A DNA stretch of 64,000 nt from Ancistrus triradiatus (Eukaryota > Chordata > Actinopteri > Siluriformes > Loricariidae). The translations under genes and the position numbers were made by a program. The stretch spans positions 1-64,000 of the forward strand of contig JAJAGP010000570.1 of NCBI GenBank assembly GCA_025084515.1. Reading direction: 5' to 3'. Numbering within the stretch: the stretch's first letter is position 1; every line of letters begins with the position of its first letter. The notes beneath the pieces are model-generated. The model searched no databases. It worked only from the letters and a program-made list of their open reading frames with translations, and was not told the origin of the DNA. Positions 34,032 to 45,118 of the stretch are shown piece after piece.

Positions 34032-35441
34032 CAGTGGTGCTTGAAAATTTGTGAACCCTTCAGAATTTTCTATATTTCTGCATAAATATGACCTAAAACA
34101 TCATCAGATTTTCACACAAGTCCTAAAGGTAGATAAAGAGAACCCAGGTAAACAAATGAGACAAAAATATTATACTTGGTTATTTATTTATTGAGGAAAA
34201 TGATCCAATATTACATATTAGTGGGTGGCAAAAGTATGTGAACCTCTAAGATTAGCACTTAATTTGAAGGTGAAATTAGAGTCAGGTGTTTCAATCAGTG
34301 GGATGACAATCAGGTGTGAGGGGGCACCCTGTTTTATTTAAAGAACAGGGATCCATCAAAGTCTGCTCTTCACAACACAAGTTTGTGGAAGTGTATCATG
34401 CTATGAACAAAGCAGATTCCTGAGGACCTCAGAAAAAGAGTTGTTGATGCTCATCAGGCTGGGAAAGGTTACAAAACCATCTCTAAAGAGTTTGGACTCC
34501 ACCAATCCACAGTCAGACAGCTTGTGTACAAATGGAGGAAATTCAAGGCGTGTAATAGTTGGCGAGGTCACAAAGGACCGCCAGGGTAACTTCAAAACAG
34601 CTGAAGGCCTCTCTCACTTTCGCTAATGTTAATGTTCATGAGTCCACCATCAGAAAAACACTGAACAACAATGGTGTGCATGGCAGAGATGCAAGGAGAA
34701 AGCCACTGCTGTCAAAAAAGAACATTGGAAAAGCCAGAAGGCTATTGGAATAATGTTTTGTGGATGGATGAGACCAAAGTAGAACATTTTGGTTTAAAAG
34801 AAAAGCATTATGTTTGGGGATAGGAAAACACTGCATTCCAGCATAAGAACCTTATCCCATCTGTGAAACATTGTTGTGGTAGTATCATGGTTTGGGCCTG
34901 TTTTGCTGCATCTGGGCCAGGACGGCTTGCCATCATTGATGGAACAATGAATTCTGAATTCTAAAGGAAAATGTCAGGACATCTGTCCATGAACTGGATC
35001 TCAAGAGAAGGTGGGTCATGCAGCAAGACAACGACCCTAAGCACACAAGCCGTTCTACCAAAGAATGGTTAAAGGAGAATAAAGTTCATGTTTTGGAATG
35101 GCCAAGTCAAAGTCCTGACCTTAATCCAATGAGAATGTTGTGGAAGGACCTGAAGCGAGCAGCTAATGTGAGGAAACCCACCAACATCCCAGAGTTGAAG
35201 CTGTTCTGTACGGAGGAATGGGCTAAAATTCCTCCAAGCAGGGGGATCGCACCAGATACTGAAAGCAAAGCTTCACATACTTTTAAAAAATTACCAAGTA
35301 TAATATTTGTGTCTCATTTGTTTAACTGGGTTTTCTTCATCTACTTTTAGGACTTGTGTGACAATCTGATGATGTTTTAGATCATGTTTACGCAGAAATA
35401 TAGAAAATTCTAAAGGGTTCACAAACTTTCAAGCACCACTG
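34032..35441 (+). mobile_element. Tc1-like family B copy with both ends
   Basis: Flanked by TA (34030-34031 and 35442-35443). Termini CAGTGGTGCTTGAAAATTTG and its complement AACTTTCAAGCACCACTG are near perfect, with long subterminal inverted homology (CATAAATATGACCTAAAACA at the left, GATGTTTTAGATCATGTTTA at the right). At 1410 bp it lacks about 60 bp after 34547 and another short piece near 34734. Confidence 0.93.
34398..35280 (+). pseudogene. Tc1-like family B transposase pseudogene
   Basis: The start is ATG 34398-34400, by comparison with the copy at 46987. The HTH domain is shifted out of frame soon after. ASLTFANVNVHESTIRKTLN at about 34610-34670 and ARRKPLLSKKN follow. The first catalytic Asp is in a WMDETK context near 34767. 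MQQDNDPKHTSRSTKEWLKE at 35018-35077 has the second Asp. SPDLNPMRMLWKDLK at about 35110 has Arg where the third catalytic Glu stands in the family. Two internal deletions and several frameshifts. Inactive on three counts. Confidence 0.88.
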
Positions 35442-35443
35442 TA

Positions 35444-36224
35444 TTTATGTATTGTTAACCAGCAGTGCTCCTGTCACTGCAGCACCTCTTTTTTATGCAC
35501 TATGTTCTAGTCAAATATTTAACATCATATTTCTTCATCAAGCAATCTGTTTGCAATCTGTGTGTCTTCAAGTGTCTGTTTTGGAACATGATTTTTTTGA
35601 AAATCTGGCAAGACTGGACAAAATGCAGAGACGTCCACTGCCCCACCTCATTTGTTGCAATGATTCAATGATTTGATTTATTATAAAATTGGTGCTTGAT
35701 GAATGATGTCACTACCATTATAATTTTTAAAGAACTTTTCAAGATCCACAGAAATATTTAAGTAATGGATTTTGAGTGACAAATGGTCCCTGATGATGAT
35801 GTGTAAAACTAATAAATTACCACATTAAGAACAAAAATAAAATAATATTCTTGTGATTTCAGAATATTGCAACATACAGTATATTACACAACATCCTGAC
35901 CAGCTGAGACAGAAAGATTGGGTTTCACCAGTACCCACAGCCTGATTCAAGGCACAAACTGCAATCCCTTCATCCCCATGCCTGCACCTGACAATGGGAC
36001 ACCCCATGACTAGCCTGCAGCCAGTTCTGAAGGATAATTTGAAACATATTTAATATTTTCTTGCTAAATAATTATTTCTTCTTTTGCTCTTTATGTGAAA
36101 TAGAACATCAATTAAACTTTACTAAACACAGTATAATCTTGAACACAGAATAATCTTAATCTTGTCAAAAATTATTTAGAAAGTAATGCATTGAAGGCAA
36201 AAAGCAAAGAAGGAAGAAGAAGGT
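35444..36224. other. Unassigned AT-rich sequence
   Basis: Nothing recognised. Confidence 0.35.
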
Positions 36225-36335
36225 AAGGGTACTGGGCCTGGCCTGCCTGCAGTCCTGATCTGTTCCCAACAGAGAATGTGTGGAAATGCGACATAGACAA
36301 TCCCAAACTGTTGCACACATTACAAAATGGTAATT
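36225..36335 (+). mobile_element. Tc1-like family D internal fragment
   Basis: GGTACTGGGCCTGGCCTGCC, then AGTCCTGATCTGTTCCCAAC and AGAGAATGTGTGGAAATGCG encode the WPACSPDLSPIENVW-type stretch that carries the third catalytic residue, continued by CAAACTGTTGCACACATTAC. About 110 bp only. Confidence 0.6.
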
Positions 36336-36669
36336 ACTTTATCAGTAAATGCTTTATTTTATAAAGTTGTAATTCATTCTCATAACACTAACACTAAATC
36401 ATCTGAAACATCAGTCTGGTATTATAAAAGAGCATCATGCTGAGATTCCCATGCTCAACACTGAGTCAAAGCTGCCGTTCATGCTGTAGTCCAATGCCAC
36501 CATTCTATTTTGAGGTCTGGCCATGTGGCAAGTGATGCCCCCAAGAGTGACTCCACTACCTTGTTCAGTAGTTGTACTGAACCTTCTGACTGCATATCTT
36601 TTGCAAGTATGATCCACTCTCAAGATTAGAATCTTTAACCCCAATTACTAATACTGAAACTATCCGCAC
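36336..36669. other. Unassigned sequence, possibly further decayed LINE
   Basis: Precedes the readable LINE. Could be its endonuclease-side sequence, but no motif is clear. Confidence 0.3.
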
Positions 36670-37334
36670 TGATCAGCTCGTCTAAGTCATCAACATGTTT
36701 GTTAGATCCAAATTCCTACACGTCTACTCAAAACAAGTATTACCTAGTGTTTATAGAGCTAGTGTGTTATTAGTTATTTTAAAAAATTCATCCCTTACCT
36801 TAGGTTATGTGCCCCAAATGCTTTAAGTCTGCCGTTATCAAACCACTGATTAAAAAAGAGCCAATCTTGACCTGACACTTGTGTGATATATCTAATTATA
36901 GACCAATTTCAATCTACGTTTTCTGTCCAAAAACTTAGAAAAAAGCTGTCTATCAAGCAGCTCTGTAGTTACCTCCAAAGGAATGAAATTTAATGAAACA
37001 TTTCATTCTGGCTTCAGCCCCCATCATCGTCACTGAAAACAGCATTACTTAGGGTACTAAATGACTTGTTTAATGTCCTCAGATATGGGATGTGTTTTTT
37101 TTCTTGTTCTGTTAGATTTAAGTGCAAGCATTTGAACACTATAGAATTCATGATGTTTTATACTAAGGCAGACTAGAAAAATACTGTAGGTATTAAGGGG
37201 GATCAGCACTTTCTTGGGTTTTAAATCCCTACTTACTGACCGGTACAGTTTGTTCATATAAATAATCTAAGATCTAGCTCTCAAAAGTGAAGTATGGCGT
37301 CCTCAGGGGTCTTGCTTGGCCCGCTTTTATTCTC

Positions 37335-37518
37335 TCCGGTACATCTGCCATTAATTTAAATTTAATTTTTTTTTTTAAAAAAAATATAAATTTATTTAAC
37401 CTATTATTTTTTTATTTTATTATGGGGATTAGAATTTTCCCACTTTTAAATTCCTTTTTTTATTTTTCATTTTTTTTTTTTTCCCTCACCTTTTATTAAA
37501 AATTTTTTTAATTTTCTA
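37335..37518. other. A/T homopolymer block inside the LINE RT, probable artefact or insertion
   Basis: About 180 bases of T and A runs interrupt the RT text between the motif B region and the GSVIRK..FHCYAD block, where only a few codons are expected. Similar in character to the G/T block at 2589-2732. Confidence 0.6.
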
Positions 37519-39096
37519 GGCTCAGTTATTCGTAAACGCTGGCATTAATTTCCACTGCTATGCAGATGAACACAGCTGTACATATCAGCCAAACCAAAAC
37601 TAATGACACCCTTACAATAACATAAAACTGAGGACTGTGTATAGGAAATAAAACTATTGGATGGTATTTAATTTTCTTCTTACTTAAACTCAAGATAAAA
37701 CTGAGGTGCTATTAAGTGGGGGACCCAAGGATGTGAGAGACATTGGCATTGTTCGTGCGGGGTGGTCGGTACGGTGTGGCAATTGTTCTCTCTGTACTTA
37801 TACCCATATGATAATCTGAGTGTGCTATTAGTGGGACCCTAAGGCTGTGAGGAGACAGGTTGGCTACATCTATCCTAAATCTAGATGGCTGTTCAGTATT
37901 TGCCCAGTCCCGTCTGTAAAAAACTTGTGCGGGGTCACATTTGATTCATATCTCTCCTTTGATGCGTTACATTAGCAGCATCACTCGAATTGCTTTCTTT
38001 CAATTACGTAATATCACTAAACTTAGAAATATCCTCTCTTTTAATGATGCAGAAAAAAGGCTGGTGTTCATGCGTTTATAACCTCAAGGTTGGATTACTG
38101 TAACGCCTTACCTACTACTGGATGCTCTAGTAAATCTATAAATAAACTTCACGTTAGTTCAGAATGCAGCTGCCCGAGTGCCTAACTCGAACTAGAAAAT
38201 TTGATCATATCCACTCCTGTTCTATCAATCACTGCACTGGTTACCAGTCAAATTACGCATTGATTACAAAATACTTTCTTAACTTATAAAGCTCTACATG
38301 GCCTGGCCCCACATTATCTGAGTGACCTCTTAGAGTTTTACAACTCCAACTCGTCTACTTCCGTTCGCAGGGTGGCAGCGGACTTTTTTTAGTTCCTAGA
38401 ATTAAAAAAGTCACAGCCGGGGGAAAGGCTTTCTCATACATGGCCCCCCCCAACTATGGAATAAACTTTCCCACTTTCGTTCGAGATTCAGACACCCTCC
38501 AAAGTTTTAAGTCTAGGCTAAAGACATAACTTATTTACTGCAGGCTTTTGACTAGATTTAGACCAGGTTGCATGGCTTGGTGGCTGGGGCCGGAGTCTTG
38601 AGGCCATGTCTGGCCTGCCTGCCTTGTCCGCTAGCCCCGGGAGTGTCGAGTGGGCGGTCTGGCTGAACTGGGCTTCAGTCCTCGTGATCTTGACTCATGC
38701 TTCTTGCCTTAGAATAAGGGCAGAGCTGGGGGTTCATAGTCAAAAGAGGTCTTATGGTGATCAGAGACGTTGGGTTGCTGTCTTTCTGCCGCTCACTGGG
38801 GGTGCCAATGTCTCATTGATCCCTCTTGGCTGTGTTTCCTACCATTTCTCTCTCTTTCTAGCTTTTATAGCTATGCTGCTATAGCTAATGCTGCCGGGTC
38901 TCATGCTACACTTGGCATCAGTGATTGACATGGCATCAGTGATTGTTAATAAACACTGTGCTCTTAATCAATACCTAATTGCATTTTTCTGTTTTTTTCT
39001 CCGAGCTGTGTTCCGGCAGTTCCAGCCCCACACATGAATGTTCATCGTGATGGAGCTCTCCACTCAAGCTGCTTCCATCATCAGCTCCAGCCCCAT

Positions 39097-39289
39097 CATA
39101 CCCGGGCCACTTAATGTCGATGTGCATAATTCCCATTTTATTTCGACCAGGACTCCATGACTTTAGTTTTCGCTCTTAGATTTTATCAATCATACCTGGG
39201 CCACTTAATGTCGATGTGCATACTTCACATTCTATTCTAACTTTGGTGACTCCATGACTTAGCGATAGTGTTGCTCTTAGATTTAATCA
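39097..39289 (+). repeat. Tandem duplication (about 94 bp x 2) in the LINE 3' UTR
   Basis: CATACCCGGGCCACTTAATG...CTCTTAGATTTTATCAAT at 39097-39190 recurs at 39191-39289 as CATACCTGGGCCACTTAATG...CTCTTAGATTTAATCAT, with internal differences. Confidence 0.85.
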
Positions 39290-39494
39290 TCTACGCCGCC
39301 CAAGGAGGTTGGGGTCCCTTTTTTGAGTCTTGGTCCTCCCAAGGTGTTCTTCCTAGAATAGGGAGTTTTTCCTTGCCACTGTCGCCCTAGGCTTGCTCAA
39401 TTTGGGATTGGACGTAGTTATTAGGAGATAATCTAAACTTGTAAAGTTGCTTTGAGACAATGCTCCATTGTAAAAAGCGCTATATAAATAAATC

Positions 39495-39514
39495 TGACTT
39501 GACTTGACTTGACT
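39495..39514 (+). repeat. (TGACT)n tail
   Basis: Four TGACT-like units at the LINE 3' end, as expected for elements of this clade. Confidence 0.8.
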
Positions 39515-39599
39515 CTGGTTTACCAGCAGTGATTCCATGTGGTTTGAATGGCAATCCCATCAGCTGAGAGCTGTGGCATTCCTGCACCGAACCTGTGAT

Positions 39600-41795
39600 G
39601 AAGAACCTGGTTTCTGCATCTAGAATGCATGTTGATCTTTGTTATTACCTCCACCAGGCATCCCCTTGTCTTTGGGCTCCCATGGTTGAAGAAGCACGAA
39701 CCACTGATAGTATGAAGGTGTGGGCGTGTTGTAAAATGGCCGTATGAGTGTATAGGCCACTGCCTCCTGTTCCAGTGCAACATCGTGACCAAGGCAAGCC
39801 CTGTGGTCATGGAATCTTAAAAGGTGCCCCCTCCCTTTTACCCCCAAATCTAGGGGTGCGATCTGAACTTGGTTTTTGGTAAGAAAGCAGCAATGGAGCT
39901 GAGACTGTGCCACAGAACTGCTTCCAAGGGCACTTCTGCTGTGGTCATGGGTGTACCTGCTCTTCATTGCTGAGATGGAGGCAATGGATGAGTACACCTG
40001 TGAGGCCCTAAGGCATGAGAACATTCAATGATCTACAGTGACAGTGCTGGAAGATTTGTTATATGTGAAAAAAAACTTTCTGGCCATGAGGCTGTGAATT
40101 AATTGCTACAGATTACAAAGAAAAGATTAGATTATGAAGAAGATCTACTGTCTGCCACTGGTGCCTGCTGCACTGGTGCAAATTGACGGAGCCAGCACTT
40201 GCACTTAGTTGGACCTCTGAAGTGTGTATAGCCTTGTCCACATCAAGGACGATGACAAATGGAAGACCTTGTTTTCTGTCTTAAGTGGGAATTATGCTTA
40301 CATGGTCAAATCAGTGGTTCTCCAGGATGTTGTTAATGAGGCGTTCCAAAACATACTCAATAAATTACCCATCAAAGACTGATGAGAGCCAGGTCAGGTT
40401 GGTGTGTGACTTGCCTCATAGTGGCACAGTCTGTGGGTTACAGAGTATTTTTGGTTTTGCAAATTCCTGTAGGCATTTTATTGACAGTTACTCTGCGCTC
40501 ACCACACTGCACACCTACTCAATGAAGAGGAGTCTACGCTTGCTTTCTTCGACAGGGGAGTTCACTTTCTTGATAGCAAGGATTACCTCTGTACCCATGC
40601 TATATCAGCTGGAGACCTAATTAGCTTTTGTCATGGAAGTAGATGTCTCTCACAGTGGTGGTCTCTGCCAGTGGCACTGGGCTCCTCTCAGAATGATCCC
40701 TATCACCTTCAACTCTCAGAAGCTGTCACTGCTTTCCACTGAGTGGAAAAATTTGGAGTATATACAGCATGCCCAGTGTCTCACTCCCCACCAGGCAAGG
40801 AGGGCCATGTTTTTCACACAATTTCACTTTACAATCTCTTACTGCCCAGGTTCCAAGAACAGCAGTGCTGACACTCAGGTCTACAGCCTAGCACAACAGG
40901 AGATCAAACCATAGCCAATCCTTGACACACCTGCTGGTAGCTCCCATTCTCTGGGACACTGATCACAAGATTGTTCCATGGCAGCTGACCCAGGACCACA
41001 TGACAACATGCTGCCAAGAAGGTATATGCGTTGGGTCTGCAGGGCAAACTGATCGCATGGATTCACAGTCTTTTGACAGCCTTTGTCTGTGCCCCAGTGA
41101 CCATGGTTGCCTCTCTTGGAGGACTTTATCACCAACTTTCCCATATTCTCAAAATAATACCAGCGTACTGGTGCAGTTGACATGTTCAGGATGATCCCTC
41201 TAACCAGATTTTATACAGCCCTTCAGACAACCAACACTCATCTTTCATCATCCATGTCTTCCACACAGTATACACTGTCACTGATTGTGTAGTACAGGTC
41301 ACATCCCAGGTGTGGCTGGGATTCATGGAGCTTAAATTAACTTGAGGACCTACTGCTCTGAATTGGTGCATTACCTCCCCTGGGTTTAATGATAACCCAC
41401 TTCTAGTGCTTCTTCCCGTTCCTGCCACCATTCTTCTCAAGAGTCCCAGCCATGTTGATATTGCTGGTGATTAGTTCTGGATGCATAATAGGGTCTGGGA
41501 GTCTGCACACCACCAATTAGAGAGCACCATCAGGTGAAAGAGACCCCAAGCAGACAACCACCATGGGAGGCACCGAAATCCCACCCCGGAATGGCTAAGT
41601 ACCAAAAACCTGACTTGAGACTGCCATGCTAGATGTTCTCACTCGTTTAAGTCTGAGGCAGGTTAAGCAGTTGACATATAAGCTAAAGCTCCATACCTCT
41701 CTCCACAGGCCTGAGGTGCTCGGCCCCTTCCAGGAAGCAGTTCTGCTGGAGCAAGTGCCATCATTTGTCTATGATACTGCTGCACACTAGCAGTG
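39600..41795 (+). mobile_element. Old Ty3/Gypsy internal region without LTRs
   Basis: Readable pol landmarks in order, in all three frames: PLVFGLPWLKKHEPLI (protease C-terminus, about 39660-39707), IAEMEAMDEYTCEAL (39968-40012), LPLVPAALVQIDGAS at about 40152, KDDDKWKTLFSVLSGNY (40249-40299), FGFANSCRHFIDSYSALTTL (40451-40510), NSQKLSLLSTEWKNLEYIQ (40713-40769), HQARRAMFFTQFHFTISYCP (40791-40850), DFITNFP near 41122, WLSTKNLTLRLP near 41593, and LHTSLHRPEVLGPFQEAVL (41690-41746). The YxDD box of RT is missing: after FQNILNK (about 40350) the text is unrelated. I found no LTR, target duplication or chromodomain. Much older than the copy at 24820. Confidence 0.8.
40633..40914 (+). pseudogene. 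RNase H portion of the old Gypsy element
   Basis: A 93-codon open stretch, the longest intact piece of this element. It starts EVDVSHSGG where RNase H normally has the first catalytic Asp, and continues through NSQKLSLLSTEWKNLEY to FTISYCPGSKNSSADT, which is the connection to integrase. The WTDHKN strand is fused or lost (WKNLEY follows LLSTE directly), so a segment of about 30 residues has been deleted. Confidence 0.8.
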
Positions 41796-43527
41796 ATGTA
41801 GACAATCAGTCACACTGCTCAATACACTCAGCCTCAATACGGTGCGTTGTCTTCAATGCGCCCTAAATGCATTTTCAGTTCCCTTTCAGTTTCTGTATAA
41901 TAAATTACCACTTTGTCATTACAGAAGGGACTGTTCATGAGAAGAATAATTGTGACATACCTTTATTTTCAGAGGAGTTAGTAATTCATACAGGATAATT
42001 ATTTTTAAAACTAACTACCCCAACATATCTTTCATTTTGAACAAGCGCCTATGGTATGAGCCCAGCATGTAACTTGTTGCAGGTGTGAATTAAATAAACT
42101 GTCTATACAATTAATTTATCTGTTTTGTCTAAGCCTGGATTGGTCATATTTCAGTACTCTGATCCACAATTCAAAAATAATAATTAAACAAACAAGCAAA
42201 GAAGCCCATTCGGAAAGTTGTATTTGATTCCTTAAATACGTGGTCACACGATCCATTTGTAGCTGTTAAACGTATAAATAAATAATTCCTTGCAGGGTTT
42301 TCAAGTGTACATGCTTTAATTTCCATGGATCTTGACTTGGCTCACAGAGTATTACTGTAAGTCATTTCAATGTCAATTTATTCCCTAGGGTTAATATTTC
42401 AAGTGATAAAGGTCTTGTAATTTGTGGCTGTCTTCTCCCTTGGGCTAAGAGCTGTATTACAGGGCTGGGATAGAGATGTACTTTAGTAGGCCAGGCTTAT
42501 GAATAATGTTACCTGGGGCCTGAACTTGTTACTATGCTAGCCAGACTTTTTTCAACACTCTTGCATATCGCCTGCAATCAGGCCAGCTTTCTAGCAGGAA
42601 AGCTCAGCAAGTCATAGACAATTAACTCAGCACAAGCCTCTCTGGTCTGACTTACAGCATGCTAATTTAAAGGTGAGGAGAGGGCATGCTGTTTCATTTG
42701 GTTTCAGTTTTCTATGTCTTTTTATAGGCCCATTTTGCAGGCCTGGATAACGTTTAAAACACTTAAATCCTTTAATGTTTATGTGTATAGCAAATGCTGC
42801 CCGAGGGACTTAAACATGAAGACGGAATAGTTTTAAGCTTTAACTCCGAGACACACCAACACAATGACACAGTCAAAGACTGATAGGTGGTAAGAATTTG
42901 TTTAACCTTGTTCCATATCTAATAGTAATGATATACTTGGCACTCTTTTAGTCTTTCACAGTGAATGGGACACAGGTAAACCCTGGGTGGGTCCTTCCGT
43001 TTCATGACATATTTTCAAAGTATAGGCTTTGCTTTGTGTTGACGGATATAAAAGAGCAGAGGTATACTCTTTCATGCACTTCCTCCAGACTTAGTCAGTA
43101 CTGTTAAAGGAAATTAAAATCTACAAAAAAGTGACTGAATCGGTGTTTCCCCAAGCTGTTGTGACAGGACAGATGGGGTATCTGTCTCTTTCTGATTTAA
43201 TCTACATTGTATATCTTTCAAACTAATGATGCAATCATATTACCTAAAACTATCATCACCTCCTTGAAGAGAGTTTTAATGTACTGTATCTAAATTTGCA
43301 TCGACATGTACTGGCAATGCAGCAAGTCTCTTTGGAGTTAATGGCAGAGTGCATTTGTGGTATAAGCTTTGATTGCTTGTTTGGATCAGGCTTGAGTTGG
43401 ATTCAGTCCATACACTTTGATTGCCCTCTTCATAACACCCATTTGTTCCATTCAGAGGGAAATACCACCTGATCCAAAAGTTCAAAATATCTGTTTTAAC
43501 TACTCACTCCTTTTTCCTTCCTGGAAT
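41796..43527. other. Unassigned, repeat-poor sequence
   Basis: No repeat or reading frame recognised. Around 42330-42780 the sequence is non-repetitive and of even composition and could include regulatory DNA, but nothing proves it. Confidence 0.35.
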
Positions 43528-43760
43528 TCATTAATTCATTCACTTTCTTATCCGCTTAATCATGGACGGGATCATGGGAGAGCCGGTGCCTAGTTGGCGG
43601 CATAGGGCAACACAGGAGCAACCCTAGACAGGATGCCAATCCATCATACACTCAAATACTCATACACACATTCACACACTAAGGGCACTTTAGAGTAATC
43701 CAGAACCCAGAGTAAATCCATGCAGACACGGGGAGCATTTGCAAACCTAACACAGAAGGG
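43528..43760 (+). repeat. Dispersed repeat R1 copy
   Basis: TTCATTCACTTTCTTATCCG, CGGTGCCTAGTTGGCGGCAT, CCTAGACAGGATGCCAATCC, ATACACACATTCACACACTA and ATGCAGACACGGGGAGCATT. Same unit as 10108-10290 (reversed) and 54717-55035. Confidence 0.75.
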
Positions 43761-45087
43761 ACCCAGACCACTCCATCTGGGATGGAACATCTGCAATGTG
43801 AACAGTCTAACACTAGCACTGGAAACCTCAGCTGACTGTAGGCCACAGATACACCACACTTGCACCGTATGATAAAGGGTTATAACTTGCTAATATTCAC
43901 AGGAGGATTTAACTGTTTACTGCCTGTCATAAATCATTTCACCTATTGCTACACAATGTATGGTTTTCCATATACCAAACACACTTGAGCCACAAGAAGT
44001 AGCCTTAATAATTACTTTTAGCTATTTCTGTCAGGTGATTTGGCTGCAAAGAACGTTTCAATCTCTGCAGAACAATGTGTCACTCTGACAATGTGTCAGA
44101 CCCACTGATCTACTATGGCTAGTATTATTCTGTAAGGAGAGACTTGGATGAGGGTTCTCTGAAAGACCACTCCTTAAACATATTTTCTTTCTGGCAGCAT
44201 TACACCATAGTCCCAAGTGCGCAGGTCTAACTTATAAGGTGCCATGAAATGAACCTGCATGCATGTGCTATGCACATTAATGCTGCTCAGACCGAGATAA
44301 ATGCAGCATGAATACAGAAGTCTGGTTTTTGGAAGAGACAGAGAGAGAGATACTGACAAACAGAGAGTAGAGCTTAAGCTCATGACTTCTGGTTTCTGGG
44401 TGTTGTATGATAGTTTCCAGTGCGGTAAATGCCTATTGCAGCCATGCCTATTGAGGCATCATAGTTTCCTGACAGGGCTATTGTCAAGAAAGAAATAGAT
44501 GAAGGCTGCTCCACCCTAGCAAGAAAATGAAATCAAACAAAAAACTTCATAGTTCACTCCATTCCTGTGTACATCAACAAGGCCCTCCCCACAAATCGCC
44601 TGTTACTTGACACAGCCTGGCCCACTGCAAAACATGCTGGTCTTGGAGAACAATGAACTTGCTCACAGAAAATTATATGCCTGACTTGGTGTGCCTTTTG
44701 TATTCCATCACCAAGAGTTTACTGTCTCCATTGTTGGCTACACAATGTCAGTGTGCAACACTTCCTTCATTACATTTGCTAGCCCTCTTCAGTAAAAGTA
44801 TTCAAGCCTCATCCATTTGACGCTGTCATTTCCTCTTGCTGTGTATCGCTTGTCAAGCTATTGAAATCTCATTTTATTATGATTCTATATTGTAAAAGGT
44901 TATAACACCTGATGGAAGTCATTCTTTTCAACACTCTCCTGCTTTTTCTCCTCTTATGCCTGTCCGTGGAAAGGAAACTCTTTTGTTTTGTGCCAATTAT
45001 CAAGCAGGGTGCCACATCAGGCAGTGCTTGTCCTATGACTGAAAAACAGTCAAAAACAAATAGTCAACCAAAATCTCTTGTATCTGT
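43761..45087. other. Unassigned sequence
   Basis: Several short frames (for example 44912-45190, with a hydrophobic N-terminus) show no recognisable domain, and I do not treat them as genes. Confidence 0.35.
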
Positions 45088-45116
45088 TCAGTACTGTTCA
45101 AAAGTCTTAGGCATTC
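45088..45116. mobile_element. Possible terminal scrap of another DNA transposon
   Basis: CAGTACTGTTCAAAAGTCTT followed by AGGCA resembles the terminal repeat of a further fish Tc1 family and directly abuts the family D copy. Too short to be sure. Confidence 0.35.
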
Positions 45117-45118
45117 TA

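Larger units (their letters stand above)
36670..39514 (+). mobile_element. CR1/L2-type LINE, 5' truncated and decayed
   Basis: Begins within the region before RT (YVPQMLKSAVIKPLIKKEP at about 36809-36865). Next are NYRPIS-like sequence near 36900, a GFSPHHR/STESAL region near 37010, and a LLDLSA block near 37115. A GVLRG/GVPQGS motif B region lies near 37290. FHCYAD (motif C, YADD) is at about 37553-37570, with one base lost right after it, which converts the motif to ADE and shifts the frame. The C-terminal block includes TSRLDYCNAL-like sequence near 38085, KLYMAWPHII-type KALHGLAP near 38290, and AFSYMAP near 38430. A long 3' UTR ends in AAGCGCTATATAAATAAATC and a short TGACT tandem tail. 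Confidence 0.82.

Noticed and set aside
39520..41440. Minus-strand frames of 84-134 codons
   Set aside because: Antisense of the old Gypsy pol, whose motifs read in order on the plus strand.
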